Source: Syntrophomonadaceae bacterium | GTDB lineage: Bacteria > Bacillota > Syntrophomonadia > Syntrophomonadales > Syntrophomonadaceae | Direction: 5' to 3' | Assembly: GCA_012520725.1 (NCBI GenBank) | Contig: JAAYNQ010000093.1 | Span: 1-64,000 of the forward strand | Length of the DNA stretch: 64,000 bases | Shown: positions 8,743 to 17,042 of the stretch, piece after piece | Layout of the letters: every line of letters starts with the position of its first letter | How positions within the stretch are numbered: position 1 is the stretch's first letter | Notes under the pieces: model-generated | Seen by the model: the letters and a program-made list of their open reading frames with translations, nothing else | Databases searched by the model: none | What the model was told of the DNA's origin: nothing | Made by a program: the position numbers and the translations under genes

Positions 8743-10314
8743 GTGAGAAATATTTCCAATCAAACTGTTGCCCGAGCGGCAGGAGTAATACTGGCTATTA
8801 GTATAATTGGACGCTTGCTTGGTTTTGTACGGGAACAGGTAATAGCTGCTCGTTTTGGAACCAGCATGTATACTGATGCTTATATTATGGCCTTTACTCT
8901 GCCTAATCTAATATATGTAATTATCGGGGGAGCCCTGGCCACGGCTTTAATCCCTGTTTTTACTGAAATAATGGCCAAATCTGGTAAAGAAACAGCTTCC
9001 CGCATGTCCAGTAGCATAATTAATTCCAGCCTGCTGGGCCTTTTGCTGCTCTGTACCCTGGGGATATGGATGGCTCCCCTTTTGGTAGCTATAATTGCTC
9101 CTGGTTTCTCCGGGGAAATCAGCCAATTAACCATTAAGCTCAGCCGTATTATGTTTCCCTGTATCCTTTTTATGGCTCTTTCCTTGCTCCTGGGGGGAAT
9201 CCTCAATTCCCTCAAAAGCTTTGCCGTGCCGGCCTCCACTTCAGTGGCTTTCTCCGCGGTTATCATTCTTGCGGTATATCTGCTGGTCCCCGTCTGGGGG
9301 ATTTATGGACTGGCGGTGGGAACTCTGGCGGCTACTTTGGCCCAGGTTTTAATCCAGCTTCCCGCCCTCAAAAAGATGGGAGTAAAGTATTACCCTGAAA
9401 TTAAATTTTCCCATCCCGGAGTATTTCGAGTATGGGAATTGATGGCCCCGGCCATGGTAGGTATATCTATCAATCAGCTATACATAACCATTGATAGAAT
9501 TCTGGCTTCTGGTTTAGTTATAGGAAGTATTTCCGCCTTAAACTTTGCCAGCCGTTTGATGTTCCTACCCTATAATCTCTTTGTGGCGGCTATTAATACT
9601 GCGGTATTTCCAACTCTTTCAGAACAAGCAGCCCAGCAGGACTATTCCGCTATGGGAAAGACTACTGTGTTTGGCTTGAACCTGATTGCCTTTTTTACTA
9701 TCCCTGCTGCAGTAGGCCTTTTTGTGCTGGCAGAACCCCTGGTGAGACTCTTGTTTGAACATGGTGCCTTTGACAGTCGCTCTACCCAGATGACCGTTTT
9801 TGCTTTAAACTTTTATGTGATTGGGCTTTATGCCCAGGGAGCTTATAATATAATGAACCGGACCTTTTTTGCCCTGCAGGATACCAAAACTCCGGTAAAA
9901 ATTGGCCTGTTAACGGTATTTATCAACTTGATCTGCTCCCTGCTTTTGATAAAGCCATTGGCTCATGGGGGCCTGGCCCTGGGTACTTCCATAGCAGCTA
10001 GCTGCAACATGGTGGTAGTTTATTTTCTCTTACGCCGTCGCCTCACTTCCCTGCCGGAAAAGCAGCTCTTTTCCACTTTGGGAAAAATTATATCGGCCTC
10101 CCTGCTGATGGGAATAGTAGTCCATCTGGCAGATAGGTATTTAATTGAGCTCTGGGATCAAAGCTATATCAGAAATCAGATTTTACATGTAGGAAGTTGT
10201 GTAGGATTGGGCGTCTTGTCTTATCTACTTTTTGTTATACAGACGCGTATTGAGGAAGTTGATTATATTAAGAATAGAATTAAACAGTTTAGGAAATCCA
10301 AACGGTCTGCTTAG
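8743..10314 (+). CDS. murJ: Lipid II flippase MurJ (MviN)
   Basis: 523 aa. It is a polytopic inner-membrane protein of the MOP superfamily with about 14 transmembrane helices that flips lipid II, or a related lipid-linked precursor, across the membrane. Hallmarks are 'GRLLGFVREQVIAARFGTSMYTDAYIMAFTLPNL' near the N-terminus (residues about 22-60) and 'EPLVRLLFEHGAFDSRST' about two thirds along. The start is GTG 8743 with only a weak GGTTAGG upstream, and the hairpin at 8712-8734 is next to it. Because it sits in a polymer cluster with csaB rather than with mur genes, it could export the cluster's own lipid-linked intermediate; that is inference. Confidence 0.93.
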   Translation: MRNISNQTVARAAGVILAISIIGRLLGFVREQVIAARFGTSMYTDAYIMAFTLPNLIYVIIGGALATALIPVFTEIMAKSGKETASRMSSSIINSSLLGLLLLCTLGIWMAPLLVAIIAPGFSGEISQLTIKLSRIMFPCILFMALSLLLGGILNSLKSFAVPASTSVAFSAVIILAVYLLVPVWGIYGLAVGTLAATLAQVLIQLPALKKMGVKYYPEIKFSHPGVFRVWELMAPAMVGISINQLYITIDRILASGLVIGSISALNFASRLMFLPYNLFVAAINTAVFPTLSEQAAQQDYSAMGKTTVFGLNLIAFFTIPAAVGLFVLAEPLVRLLFEHGAFDSRSTQMTVFALNFYVIGLYAQGAYNIMNRTFFALQDTKTPVKIGLLTVFINLICSLLLIKPLAHGGLALGTSIAASCNMVVVYFLLRRRLTSLPEKQLFSTLGKIISASLLMGIVVHLADRYLIELWDQSYIRNQILHVGSCVGLGVLSYLLFVIQTRIEEVDYIKNRIKQFRKSKRSA

Positions 10315-10442
10315 ATACCGTGGACAGCGGATCAAGGATAATGCCACAACTCCAAGTGCTAAGGCCTTGAAATAATTTTACCCTCTGGCTGGCTTGGAGT
10401 CCAGGAGAGTAAGGTTAATATCACTAGAAAGGAGTCTGCCTG

Positions 10443-11513
10443 ATGAAAATCGCGCTTTCGGGTTATTATGGATTCGATAATGCGGGGGATGAAGCATTGT
10501 TATCCGCCATTTGCCGTACCATTCAACAGCTTGAACCTCAGGCTGAATTTGTGGTCTTCTCCGGCTCTCCCGGGAAAACTACCCAAATGCATGGTTTGCG
10601 GGCGGTAAACCGGATGAATCCCTGGCAGCTGATCCGGGAATTGTTAACATCGGATCTATTGATAAGCGGTGGCGGCAGTCTCCTGCAAGATGTTACCGGC
10701 CCCCGTTCCCTTCCTTATTATATAAGTATAGTAGCCCTGGCCAAGGCTTTAGGCCGGCCGGTAATTTTTTATGCTCAAGGCATAGGTCCTATAAACAGAA
10801 ATTTCAGCAAATGGTTGATGCGCAAGGTGGCCAATAAGGTGGATTTTATCACTCTGCGAGATGAAGACTCCCTGCTCTTGCTACGAGAATTAGGGATAAA
10901 CAGGCCTCCGATAAAAGTCACCGCAGATCCGGTTTTTGCTCTGGAACCATCCCCTTTCGACTTTCAAAAGGCCCAGTCTATAATAGATAAACTGGGAATA
11001 GCAGGGCCCAGACTGCTTGGGGTATCGGTGCGGCCCTGGCCGGCTTTGGAGGGCTATCAGCCCATATTGGCTAAAGTATTGGATGAGCTGGTGCAAAAAG
11101 ACTGCCGGGTGGTTTTTATTCCTATGGACTACTCCCGGGATTGGCCTGAATCCAAGCGGGTCTTGGATCTGATGAATGAGAAGGGCTATATTATCCAGGA
11201 GCACCTCAGCAGTTTGGAACATATCGCTTTATTATCCCATTTTGATTTGCTGGTGGGAATGAGGCTGCATTCCTTAATCTTTGCCGCCAACCGGGGGGTT
11301 CCCTTTGCCGGTATTGCTTATGACCCCAAGATCGTAGCTTTTCTGAAATCTTTTGGATTGAAGCCCTTGCCTGATAAGAGTGATGAGATCTTGGTGGAGT
11401 TGGAAAAACTCTTGGCCAATCCGGACTTAAGTGAAGATATATCCTCCAGAGTGCGGGCTATGCGCTCCCGGGCGGTAGAAAACGCTTCCCTGGCTCTCTC
11501 CTTGATTCAATAA
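10443..11513 (+). CDS. csaB: Polysaccharide pyruvyl transferase CsaB
   Basis: 356 aa. CsaB adds a pyruvyl ketal from phosphoenolpyruvate to a sugar of the secondary cell wall polymer, creating the ligand for SLH domains of S-layer proteins. The protein opens with the family signature 'SGYYGFDNAGDEALL' and has 'LLISGGGSLLQDVTGPRSLPYY', 'FYAQGIGPI', 'TLRDEDSLLLLRELG' and 'VGMRLHSLIFAANRGVPF'. AAAGGAG lies nine bases before ATG 10443. It is the last gene of the rightward envelope cluster and converges on the GT4 gene. Its presence predicts SLH-domain surface proteins elsewhere in the genome. Confidence 0.92.
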   Translation: MKIALSGYYGFDNAGDEALLSAICRTIQQLEPQAEFVVFSGSPGKTTQMHGLRAVNRMNPWQLIRELLTSDLLISGGGSLLQDVTGPRSLPYYISIVALAKALGRPVIFYAQGIGPINRNFSKWLMRKVANKVDFITLRDEDSLLLLRELGINRPPIKVTADPVFALEPSPFDFQKAQSIIDKLGIAGPRLLGVSVRPWPALEGYQPILAKVLDELVQKDCRVVFIPMDYSRDWPESKRVLDLMNEKGYIIQEHLSSLEHIALLSHFDLLVGMRLHSLIFAANRGVPFAGIAYDPKIVAFLKSFGLKPLPDKSDEILVELEKLLANPDLSEDISSRVRAMRSRAVENASLALSLIQ

Positions 11514-11606
11514 GCTAATTGGCTACCATTCCCTAGATCCATTGCCTTCATTCGGATCCTGCTCCGACCATCAATAATCATTTCACCTGGCTCGGTATTT
11601 TTATCT

Positions 11607-12737
11607 TTATCCTCCCAAGAGGCTGTGATAGATTTCTTCTACCTGGCGGGCCATTCTTTGCGGGGAAAAGTACTGCAGGGTTTCTTGCCCCGCTTTAGTT
11701 AAGCGAAGGGCCAGTTCCCGATCCTGAATCAAGGTGCTGATGGCATCCGCCAATGCTGGGACATCCTTGGGTTCAACCAATAAACCATTTTCCCCATGCC
11801 TTATTATTTCCTGAATTCCTCCAATATTGCTGGCCACCACCGGTACTTTAAAATACATGGCTTCCAGCACCACCAAGCCCAGGCCCTCCATCAGGGAAGG
11901 AACCGCCAGCAGATCGCTGACCCGGTAGATATTTTCAATGGGAGTGTAATAGCCGGGAATGAAAACCTTATCCTGCAGAGATAATTCCTTTATCCATTTC
12001 TCTATCTGGCTCCGATAATTTCCTTCTCCAATGATTAGAAATTGCGCCTTTATTCCTCTATCCAATATCTTACGGGCGGCCTGTAGAAAATACTGATGCC
12101 CTTTTACCGGATGGAGCCGGGCAATCATGCTTACCGTCGGCAGCTCAGGATCCAGTCCCAGCTGGGATTTTATCACTTCCGGATTAAGAGTCAAGAGATA
12201 TCTGCTGGTATCCAGTCCATTATGAATCACTGTTATCAGCTCCTCAGGAACCCCTAAAGCCTTAATCTCCTCTTTGATGGCTCCAGATATAGCAATATAC
12301 CTATCCGTATATTTATTGGTGGCCTTGGTAAGATATTTGGCTATTAAGGCCTTATAAATAGAATCATAATCATAACGCAGTACACTGTGGAAGGTAGTAA
12401 CTACCGGCAATCCTGCCTGCTTGGCAGCAGTCCGGGCTACCAGATTGGCTCTAACTCCATGGGTATGAACCAGGTCAATGTTGTGTTTTATCAGGTATTC
12501 CCGAATAGGTTTAATGGTCCCCAGATCAAATTTGTGACGCATGGGGACTACAGCCACTTTAAATCCCTGCCTGGCTACCAGCTGGGCAAATGGCCCCTCA
12601 CACAGGCATATAAGCCAGGCTTCGTACTTTTCCTTATCCAGGAGTTTCATGAGGCTTAGCAGAAGTTCTTCCGCTCCTCCTATCTCCCCTCCCCCAATAA
12701 AGTGGAGTATTCGCTTTTTATCCCCAACTTTTTTCAT
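11607..12737 (-). CDS. GT4-family glycosyltransferase
   Basis: 376 aa from ATG 12737; an in-frame ATG at 12815 would add 26 unusual residues and would lie only about five bases from the likely transcription start of the promoter at 12827-12855. GT-B fold: N-terminal 'ILHFIGGGEIGGAEELLLSL' (donor/acceptor loop), 'VHTHGVRANLVARTAAK', 'VIHNGLDTSRY', 'MIARLHPVKGHQYFLQAA', and the C-terminal 'SLMEGLGLVVLEAMYFKVPVVAS' with the conserved EX7E glutamates. It is likely a cytoplasmic or membrane-associated enzyme of surface polysaccharide synthesis. It is convergent with csaB and has its own promoter and a terminator just upstream. Confidence 0.88.
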   Translation of the reverse strand: MKKVGDKKRILHFIGGGEIGGAEELLLSLMKLLDKEKYEAWLICLCEGPFAQLVARQGFKVAVVPMRHKFDLGTIKPIREYLIKHNIDLVHTHGVRANLVARTAAKQAGLPVVTTFHSVLRYDYDSIYKALIAKYLTKATNKYTDRYIAISGAIKEEIKALGVPEELITVIHNGLDTSRYLLTLNPEVIKSQLGLDPELPTVSMIARLHPVKGHQYFLQAARKILDRGIKAQFLIIGEGNYRSQIEKWIKELSLQDKVFIPGYYTPIENIYRVSDLLAVPSLMEGLGLVVLEAMYFKVPVVASNIGGIQEIIRHGENGLLVEPKDVPALADAISTLIQDRELALRLTKAGQETLQYFSPQRMARQVEEIYHSLLGG

Positions 12738-12826
12738 CCAGCCTCTGGTCCTTTCATACTTATTATCAGAACCCAACTTACGCCATCCCAGGGATTTGGC
12801 CGATGCTATAAGCATTTTCCAAAATA

Positions 12827-12855
12827 CTTATATAATAGCCCAAGGACCGTGTAAA
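12827..12855 (-). promoter_or_regulatory. Sigma-A promoter of the GT4 gene
   Basis: On the minus strand, TTTACA (12855-12850), a 17-base spacer and TATAAG (12832-12827). Each hexamer differs from consensus at one position. The -35 overlaps the T-tail of the upstream terminator. Confidence 0.55.
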
Positions 12856-12872
12856 AAACCGTTTTGCCGGTT
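12853..12872 (-). terminator. Small terminator upstream of the GT4 gene
   Basis: AACCG/CGGTT stem with a six-base loop (12857-12872), followed on the minus strand by T6. It would end transcripts of the 13126-13539 gene. Confidence 0.55.
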
Positions 12873-13125
12873 TCCTCTTTTTTCTTCTTTCATGCCACTT
12901 GGTTTTAATGTCTAATATCTAGTATTTTTAGGTATTGGCCTTACGATAACCCTGCTTATTCATAGATTGCCTCCACTTTAGCCAATTGATTTGCTTTTTT
13001 CTAGACATTTCACCTCGTCTGCCCCATCCTCCTGGCATAGGATTTTTTCTAAGATAAGAAGCTCATCTCCCCAAAATACTTTTGTTAAAGCTCAAGTCTT
13101 AAAGGAGCAACTGGTATTCTCCCCC

Positions 13126-13539
13126 TTAATCGCTTTTGCCCCACCAGCTCAAGAAGGATATTATCAAACTGCCCTGACCGAGTCCTGGAAAATTCTTTAA
13201 GAGGGCTATGGCCAAGGCCGTTATGCCTAAAATTAACTCCACCAGGCTTCGCCGCCAGCCATAATCATTTATAGCGATATCCCCACAAAAATAAAGGAAA
13301 ATCAGGATACCCACCATTAGAAACAGATGCTGCCCCACCAGGCTTCCGGCTGTTATATTGCGCAGAAACCCTCCCACTTTGTATAAGAGGTTTAATATGG
13401 CTTCTAACACCCGGTGGCTAAGGCGGTAGGTATAGGAGGAAGTGATATAGTCGTTCTCATTTTCTCCCGGGTTGGAAAACAACCAGCCCAGAAAAAAACT
13501 ATTGCGCAGTAGTCTATGAAAAAGGCTGTGTTTAAACAA
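13126..13539 (-). CDS. Small membrane protein resembling the N-terminal part of O-antigen-ligase/IctB-like proteins
   Basis: 137 aa from TTG 13539, supported by AGGAGG with eight-base spacing. The protein starts with 'LFHRLLRNSFFLGWLF' and has a second amphipathic helix near 'SHRVLEAILNLLYKVGGFL'. Two hydrophobic helices follow (about residues 73-90 and 98-115). This pattern of short basic amphipathic helices before membrane helices resembles the start of clostridial O-antigen-ligase-like proteins, but the polymerase body is absent: the frame stops after 'LSWWGKSD'. It may be a truncated remnant or an independent small membrane protein. No function can be assigned. Confidence 0.55.
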   Translation of the reverse strand: MFKHSLFHRLLRNSFFLGWLFSNPGENENDYITSSYTYRLSHRVLEAILNLLYKVGGFLRNITAGSLVGQHLFLMVGILIFLYFCGDIAINDYGWRRSLVELILGITALAIALLKNFPGLGQGSLIISFLSWWGKSD

Positions 13540-13691
13540 TTTAAAAGCCTCCTGATCATTGTAATTCGAACAGGAAATAAGCAGTCCTGAGTCTTTATCC
13601 CTGCTCTAATATACTATAGCAAATACTTTATCCCGATACCAGTATCAGCCTGAATACTTAATCAGCCCTGAACTTTACCGGCTAAAATTAA

Positions 13692-13726
13692 GGGCTGTGC
13701 CAAACCTTCAGGTTCGGGCACAGCCC
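13692..13726. repeat. Long imperfect hairpin
   Basis: Outer arms GGGCTGTGCC/GGCACAGCCC (13692-13701, 13717-13726) enclose inner arms AACCT/AGGTT, giving a stem of about 15 pairs with a two-base loop. It is part of the repeat block beyond lysS. Confidence 0.6.
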
Positions 13727-13802
13727 CGGCGATGTCCCTCAGTATTTTAATACCAGAAAAAACCGTAGGAGCAACCTGCAACCCAAACCCCATTGTAAGC
13801 CT

Positions 13803-13827
13803 GTAGGGGCTACCTGCGGTCGCCCGC
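13803..13827. repeat. GTAGGGGC-type palindromic repeat, copy 1
   Basis: It starts GTAGGGGCTACC and ends GGTCGCCCGC, matching the layout of copies near 36.1 kb (GTAGGGGCG at the left, CGCCCGC at the right). Confidence 0.55.
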
Positions 13828-13927
13828 TTGTTCGTCCGCTGGAATATCATAGCAAACCCGGGTGGGTAACTAATACGCATATTGGGCATTATACCGCGGG
13901 TATCCCGCCAAATACCCGTTAAAAACA

Positions 13928-13953
13928 GTAGGGGCGACACGTGTGCCGCCCCT
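13928..13953 (-). repeat. GTAGGGGCG palindromic repeat, copy 2, doubling as lysS terminator
   Basis: GGGGCG...CGCCCC palindrome 15 bases past the lysS stop. On the minus strand the arms are followed by TACTGTTTTT, so this copy can serve as the lysS transcription terminator. Confidence 0.6.
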
Positions 13954-13967
13954 GTATCGCTTTATCT

Positions 13968-15440
13968 TTAATCTCTGGGCCTTAAAGTGGGAAACATTAT
14001 AACATCACGAATAGAAGGCATCCCAGTCATAATCATGATCAAGCGATCGATCCCTATGCCCAGGCCTCCAGCTGGAGGCATACCGTATTCCAGAGCGTTT
14101 ATGTAATCTTCATCCATCATATGGGCTTCACTGTCTCCCCCAGCTCTTTTTTCCACCTGCTTCAAAAAACGCTGTTTTTGATCCAGGGGATCATTTAATT
14201 CCGAAAAAGCATTGGCAATCTCCCGCTGCATGATAAAGACCTCGAACCTATCAGTTAATTCCGGGTTCTCGGCATTACGTTTGGCCAGGGGAGATATTTC
14301 TACCGGGTGCCCATAAATAAAGGTAGGCTGAATCAGCTTTTCTTCTACATACTCTTCAAAGATTTCGTTAATTATCTCTCCCCGGGTACTGTTTTCAGAG
14401 ATTTCCATTCCCAACTGCCGGGCAGCAGCCAAAGCAGCTTCATCATCCTGGAGCTGATTGAAGTCCACCCCGGTATATTCTTTTATGGCTTCCAACATAG
14501 TCATACGTTTCCAGGGCGGCATAAAATTAATCTTATGCCCTTCATAATCAACCGACATACTGTTGTTGACCTTAAGCATAACCGAAGAGATTAAATCTTC
14601 GGTCAGCTGCATCATTACATGGTAATCGGCATAGGCCTGGTATATTTCAAGCATGGTAAATTCAGGATTATGCTTGGTGGATATGCCCTCATTCCTAAAG
14701 TTGCGGTTTATCTCATAGACCTTTTCCAGGCCCCCTACAATCAAGCGCTTTAAGTACAGCTCGGGAGCAATACGCAAATATAGATCCATGTTCAGGGCAT
14801 TATGATGGGTAATAAAAGGACGAGCTGCCGCTCCCCCCGCAATGGGCTGCATCATGGGGGTCTCTACCTCCAGGAATCCCCGGTTATCCAAATAGTTCCT
14901 GATTTCCTTAATGATACGGCTGCGCTTAACAAAGACTTCTTTAACCTCCGGATTTACTATTAAATCCACATAACGCTGCCGGTATCTCAATTCCACATCC
15001 TTTAATCCATGCCACTTTTCCGGCAGCGGGTTGAGGGACTTGGATAAATAAGTCAGACTTCTAACATGTATGCTGATCTCACCTTTCTGGGTGCGGAACA
15101 CTTCCCCTTCTATACCCAGGATATCCCCGATATCCATCTTTTTAAACAGCTCATACTGTTCTTCGCCCAAATCATCTTTTCTGAAATAGAGCTGCACCCT
15201 TCCCGATAAATCTTGAAGGTTGGCAAAACCAGCCTTACCATGCCGGCGCTTGGACATTATACGCCCGGCTATCTTAACCGATTTACCTTCCAGAGCATTA
15301 AAATCATCAATAATTTGCTGAGCCATAGCGCTGCGTTCGTATTTGCCCCCAAAAGGGTCTATCCCCATATCTCGAAGCTCCTGCAGCTTCTCTAAACGGA
15401 CCTTCTTTAATTCATTAATATTCTGTTCCTGACCGGACAT
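13968..15440 (-). CDS. lysS: Lysyl-tRNA synthetase, class II
   Basis: 490 aa, the usual class II LysRS length. It charges tRNA-Lys with lysine in the cytoplasm. An N-terminal OB-fold anticodon-binding domain (about residues 55-165, '[20 protein letters not shown]') precedes the catalytic core with motif 1 '[21 protein letters not shown]', motif 2 '[21 protein letters not shown]' and motif 3 '[15 protein letters not shown]'. Lysine-contacting Glu and Arg residues sit in these motifs. It is the last gene of the long minus-strand unit, 106 bases beyond greA, matching the greA-lysS and dusB-lysS linkage common in Firmicutes. Confidence 0.97.
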   Translation of the reverse strand: MSGQEQNINELKKVRLEKLQELRDMGIDPFGGKYERSAMAQQIIDDFNALEGKSVKIAGRIMSKRRHGKAGFANLQDLSGRVQLYFRKDDLGEEQYELFKKMDIGDILGIEGEVFRTQKGEISIHVRSLTYLSKSLNPLPEKWHGLKDVELRYRQRYVDLIVNPEVKEVFVKRSRIIKEIRNYLDNRGFLEVETPMMQPIAGGAAARPFITHHNALNMDLYLRIAPELYLKRLIVGGLEKVYEINRNFRNEGISTKHNPEFTMLEIYQAYADYHVMMQLTEDLISSVMLKVNNSMSVDYEGHKINFMPPWKRMTMLEAIKEYTGVDFNQLQDDEAALAAARQLGMEISENSTRGEIINEIFEEYVEEKLIQPTFIYGHPVEISPLAKRNAENPELTDRFEVFIMQREIANAFSELNDPLDQKQRFLKQVEKRAGGDSEAHMMDEDYINALEYGMPPAGGLGIGIDRLIMIMTGMPSIRDVIMFPTLRPRD

Positions 15441-15546
15441 CCAAACACTTCCTTAATATGATCTCAAAATTATTATTAAGACAGGTCAACAGCACCGCTG
15501 TACCTGCCAGCGGCATCCTCATTTCCGGACTCCAGCTTTATCTCCA

Positions 15547-16026
15547 TTATCTTTCCACTTTCACTATCTTATATTGTATGGTTCCAGCAGGAGCTTCTAC
15601 ACTAACTACCGTATTCACCGACTGACCCAGTATGGCTGCTCCAACCGGTGACTCATCCGATATTTTTCCATCCTTTAGTTTGGACTCTACTGAGGAAACC
15701 AGGGTTACTACTACTTCCCGACCCGATTTCATTTCCTGCAGGGTAACCTTGGATCCCAGAGATACAATATCGGTTCTGATATCCCCTTCCTCCATCAAAC
15801 GGGCATTTTTTAAGGTGTTTTCCAGACTTATGATTTTCCCTTCAATAAAAGCCTGTTCGGTTTTAGCGTCTTCGTACTCGGCATTTTCCGATATATCTCC
15901 AAAGGCTATAGCCTGCTTGATCCTCTCTGCCACTTGCTCTCTTCTAACCGATTTTAAATACTCCAATTCAGCTTCCAGCTTGGCTAAACCCTCTTTGGTC
16001 AATAAAATATCCTTTATTTCAGCCAT
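15547..16026 (-). CDS. greA: Transcription elongation factor GreA
   Basis: 159 aa, normal GreA length. It binds RNA polymerase through its secondary channel and stimulates cleavage of backtracked transcripts. The N-terminal coiled coil (residues about 10-75) contains 'LTKEGLAKLEAELEYLKSVRREQVAERI' and the acidic loop 'FGDISENAEYEDAKTEQAF' whose Asp/Glu residues assist Mg2+. The C-terminal FKBP-like domain ends in 'GTIQYKIVKVER'. TTAGGAG precedes ATG 16026. A weak hairpin (16055-16074) separates it from the preceding unknown gene. Confidence 0.97.
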   Translation of the reverse strand: MAEIKDILLTKEGLAKLEAELEYLKSVRREQVAERIKQAIAFGDISENAEYEDAKTEQAFIEGKIISLENTLKNARLMEEGDIRTDIVSLGSKVTLQEMKSGREVVVTLVSSVESKLKDGKISDESPVGAAILGQSVNTVVSVEAPAGTIQYKIVKVER

Positions 16027-16054
16027 CTAATCGCTCCTAACCTATAAAGTTAAT

Positions 16055-16074
16055 AAGCGAGTCCCTCCTCGCTT
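16055..16074 (-). terminator. Weak hairpin between the unknown gene and greA
   Basis: AAGCGAG/CTCGCTT, six-base loop, followed on the minus strand by an AT-rich but not T-run sequence. It could attenuate read-through into greA. Confidence 0.35.
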
Positions 16075-16136
16075 GGAAATCCGTTATTAAGGTATCCATT
16101 CAACCGCTATTAACCTATTAAGGTATTTTAAAAAAC

Positions 16137-17042
16137 TCATGCCACCTTGTCAAGGAATAGATCCCATATCCCATTTCTCTGACCCCATTCCGCCAAGCTT
16201 TGGAAAGTAGCTTTTTCACCTTTGAAAGTATCTTGTTCTCTATCCGTACTCCAAAACCCTGCTTGTTGCAGTAAACAACTTTCTAATATGGGGGCTAAAT
16301 TACATAATAAGGGCTCTATCTGGCTGTTTTGCAGCCTTGACTCCAGGTCAGAAGCCAACCCCCGGCTTTCATTAGTAAGCTTAAACAGTATCAGGTCAGG
16401 TATACCAATGGAAAGTTGATGATATCGACTATCGAATATTATTACCAAATTACCCCTTTCCCATTTATGCGGGTTTATCTGACTGTTGCTCACCACATTC
16501 CCCTTTTCATACATAAGCCGGTAGATCATTATCTCATAGCGGGAAGGACATGTACTTTGGATAGAAACAGGTACCTGCAGATTGCTGACTTCTTCTATAA
16601 AACCGGCCCAACCCGGTATCTCCCCTACCAGTACTACTTTACTGATCTGCCGGTGAGAAAGGAAATGTTTAATGAGAGTATAGGCCAGAGCCTTGATAAA
16701 CTCATCGCCAAATATAAGGGGCAAATCATCCCCGGCGTTAAGACATAAATCTTTAATACTACGATTCACTGCTATGGCTGGAAGATTGAAATCCTGAGCT
16801 ACCTGATAGGAACGTTGAAACATTATATGTTGCTTGGAAGGTTCCAGCAAGCTCATATTCCCGGCTCCTAAAGGCACCACAATATGACACCCCCGGCAAT
16901 CAATAGAGGGTAGTTGAATCAGATTTTTAATCCGGGGATGAAAAATAAAAGGGGTTAGTCTGTCCAAAAGCCCCTTTTTATAAAATAATCCCTTTTTATC
17001 TTGTTTTATTAAATTAAAAAAAGCGAAATCCAACTCACCCAT
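16137..17042 (-). CDS. Unknown protein translationally coupled to the quinate-dehydrogenase-like gene
   Basis: 301 aa from ATG 17042, which overlaps the preceding stop codon (ATGGGTGA). I do not recognise a family. Visible features are 'CRGCHIVVPLGAGNMSLLEPSK' near residue 55, which has a CxxC pair and a Gly-rich turn; 'KVVLVGEIPGWAGFIEEV' (about 140-157), which looks like the first strand and helix of a Rossmann-type unit; 'LVIIFDSRYHQLSIGIPD'; and 'NLAPILESCLLQQAGFW'. No signal peptide or membrane segments. Coupling to the gene before it and location before greA suggest a cytoplasmic partner of that protein. Function unknown. Confidence 0.7.
   Translation of the reverse strand: MGELDFAFFNLIKQDKKGLFYKKGLLDRLTPFIFHPRIKNLIQLPSIDCRGCHIVVPLGAGNMSLLEPSKQHIMFQRSYQVAQDFNLPAIAVNRSIKDLCLNAGDDLPLIFGDEFIKALAYTLIKHFLSHRQISKVVLVGEIPGWAGFIEEVSNLQVPVSIQSTCPSRYEIMIYRLMYEKGNVVSNSQINPHKWERGNLVIIFDSRYHQLSIGIPDLILFKLTNESRGLASDLESRLQNSQIEPLLCNLAPILESCLLQQAGFWSTDREQDTFKGEKATFQSLAEWGQRNGIWDLFLDKVA

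Larger units (their letters stand above)
12738..13125. other. 388-base intergenic region
   Basis: No supported gene. It holds the GT4 promoter (12827-12855) overlapped by a terminator (12853-12872) for the upstream minus-strand gene. Nothing was recognised between about 12880 and 13125. Confidence 0.5.
13540..13967. other. Repeat-rich intergenic region beyond lysS
   Basis: 428 bases with strong inverted repeats (13692-13726, 13803-13827, 13928-13953). A minus-strand open frame of 92 codons (13662-13940) is built from these repeats and is not considered a gene. Confidence 0.55.

Noticed and set aside
12991-13200. 69-codon plus-strand open frame in the gap upstream of the GT4 gene
   Set aside because: It overlaps the supported 13126-13539 gene, has no ribosome site, and its composition is not protein-like.
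13662-13940. 92-codon minus-strand open frame beyond lysS
   Set aside because: It is made of the palindromic GTAGGGGC repeats and hairpins, has no ribosome site of note, and its sequence does not look like a protein domain.
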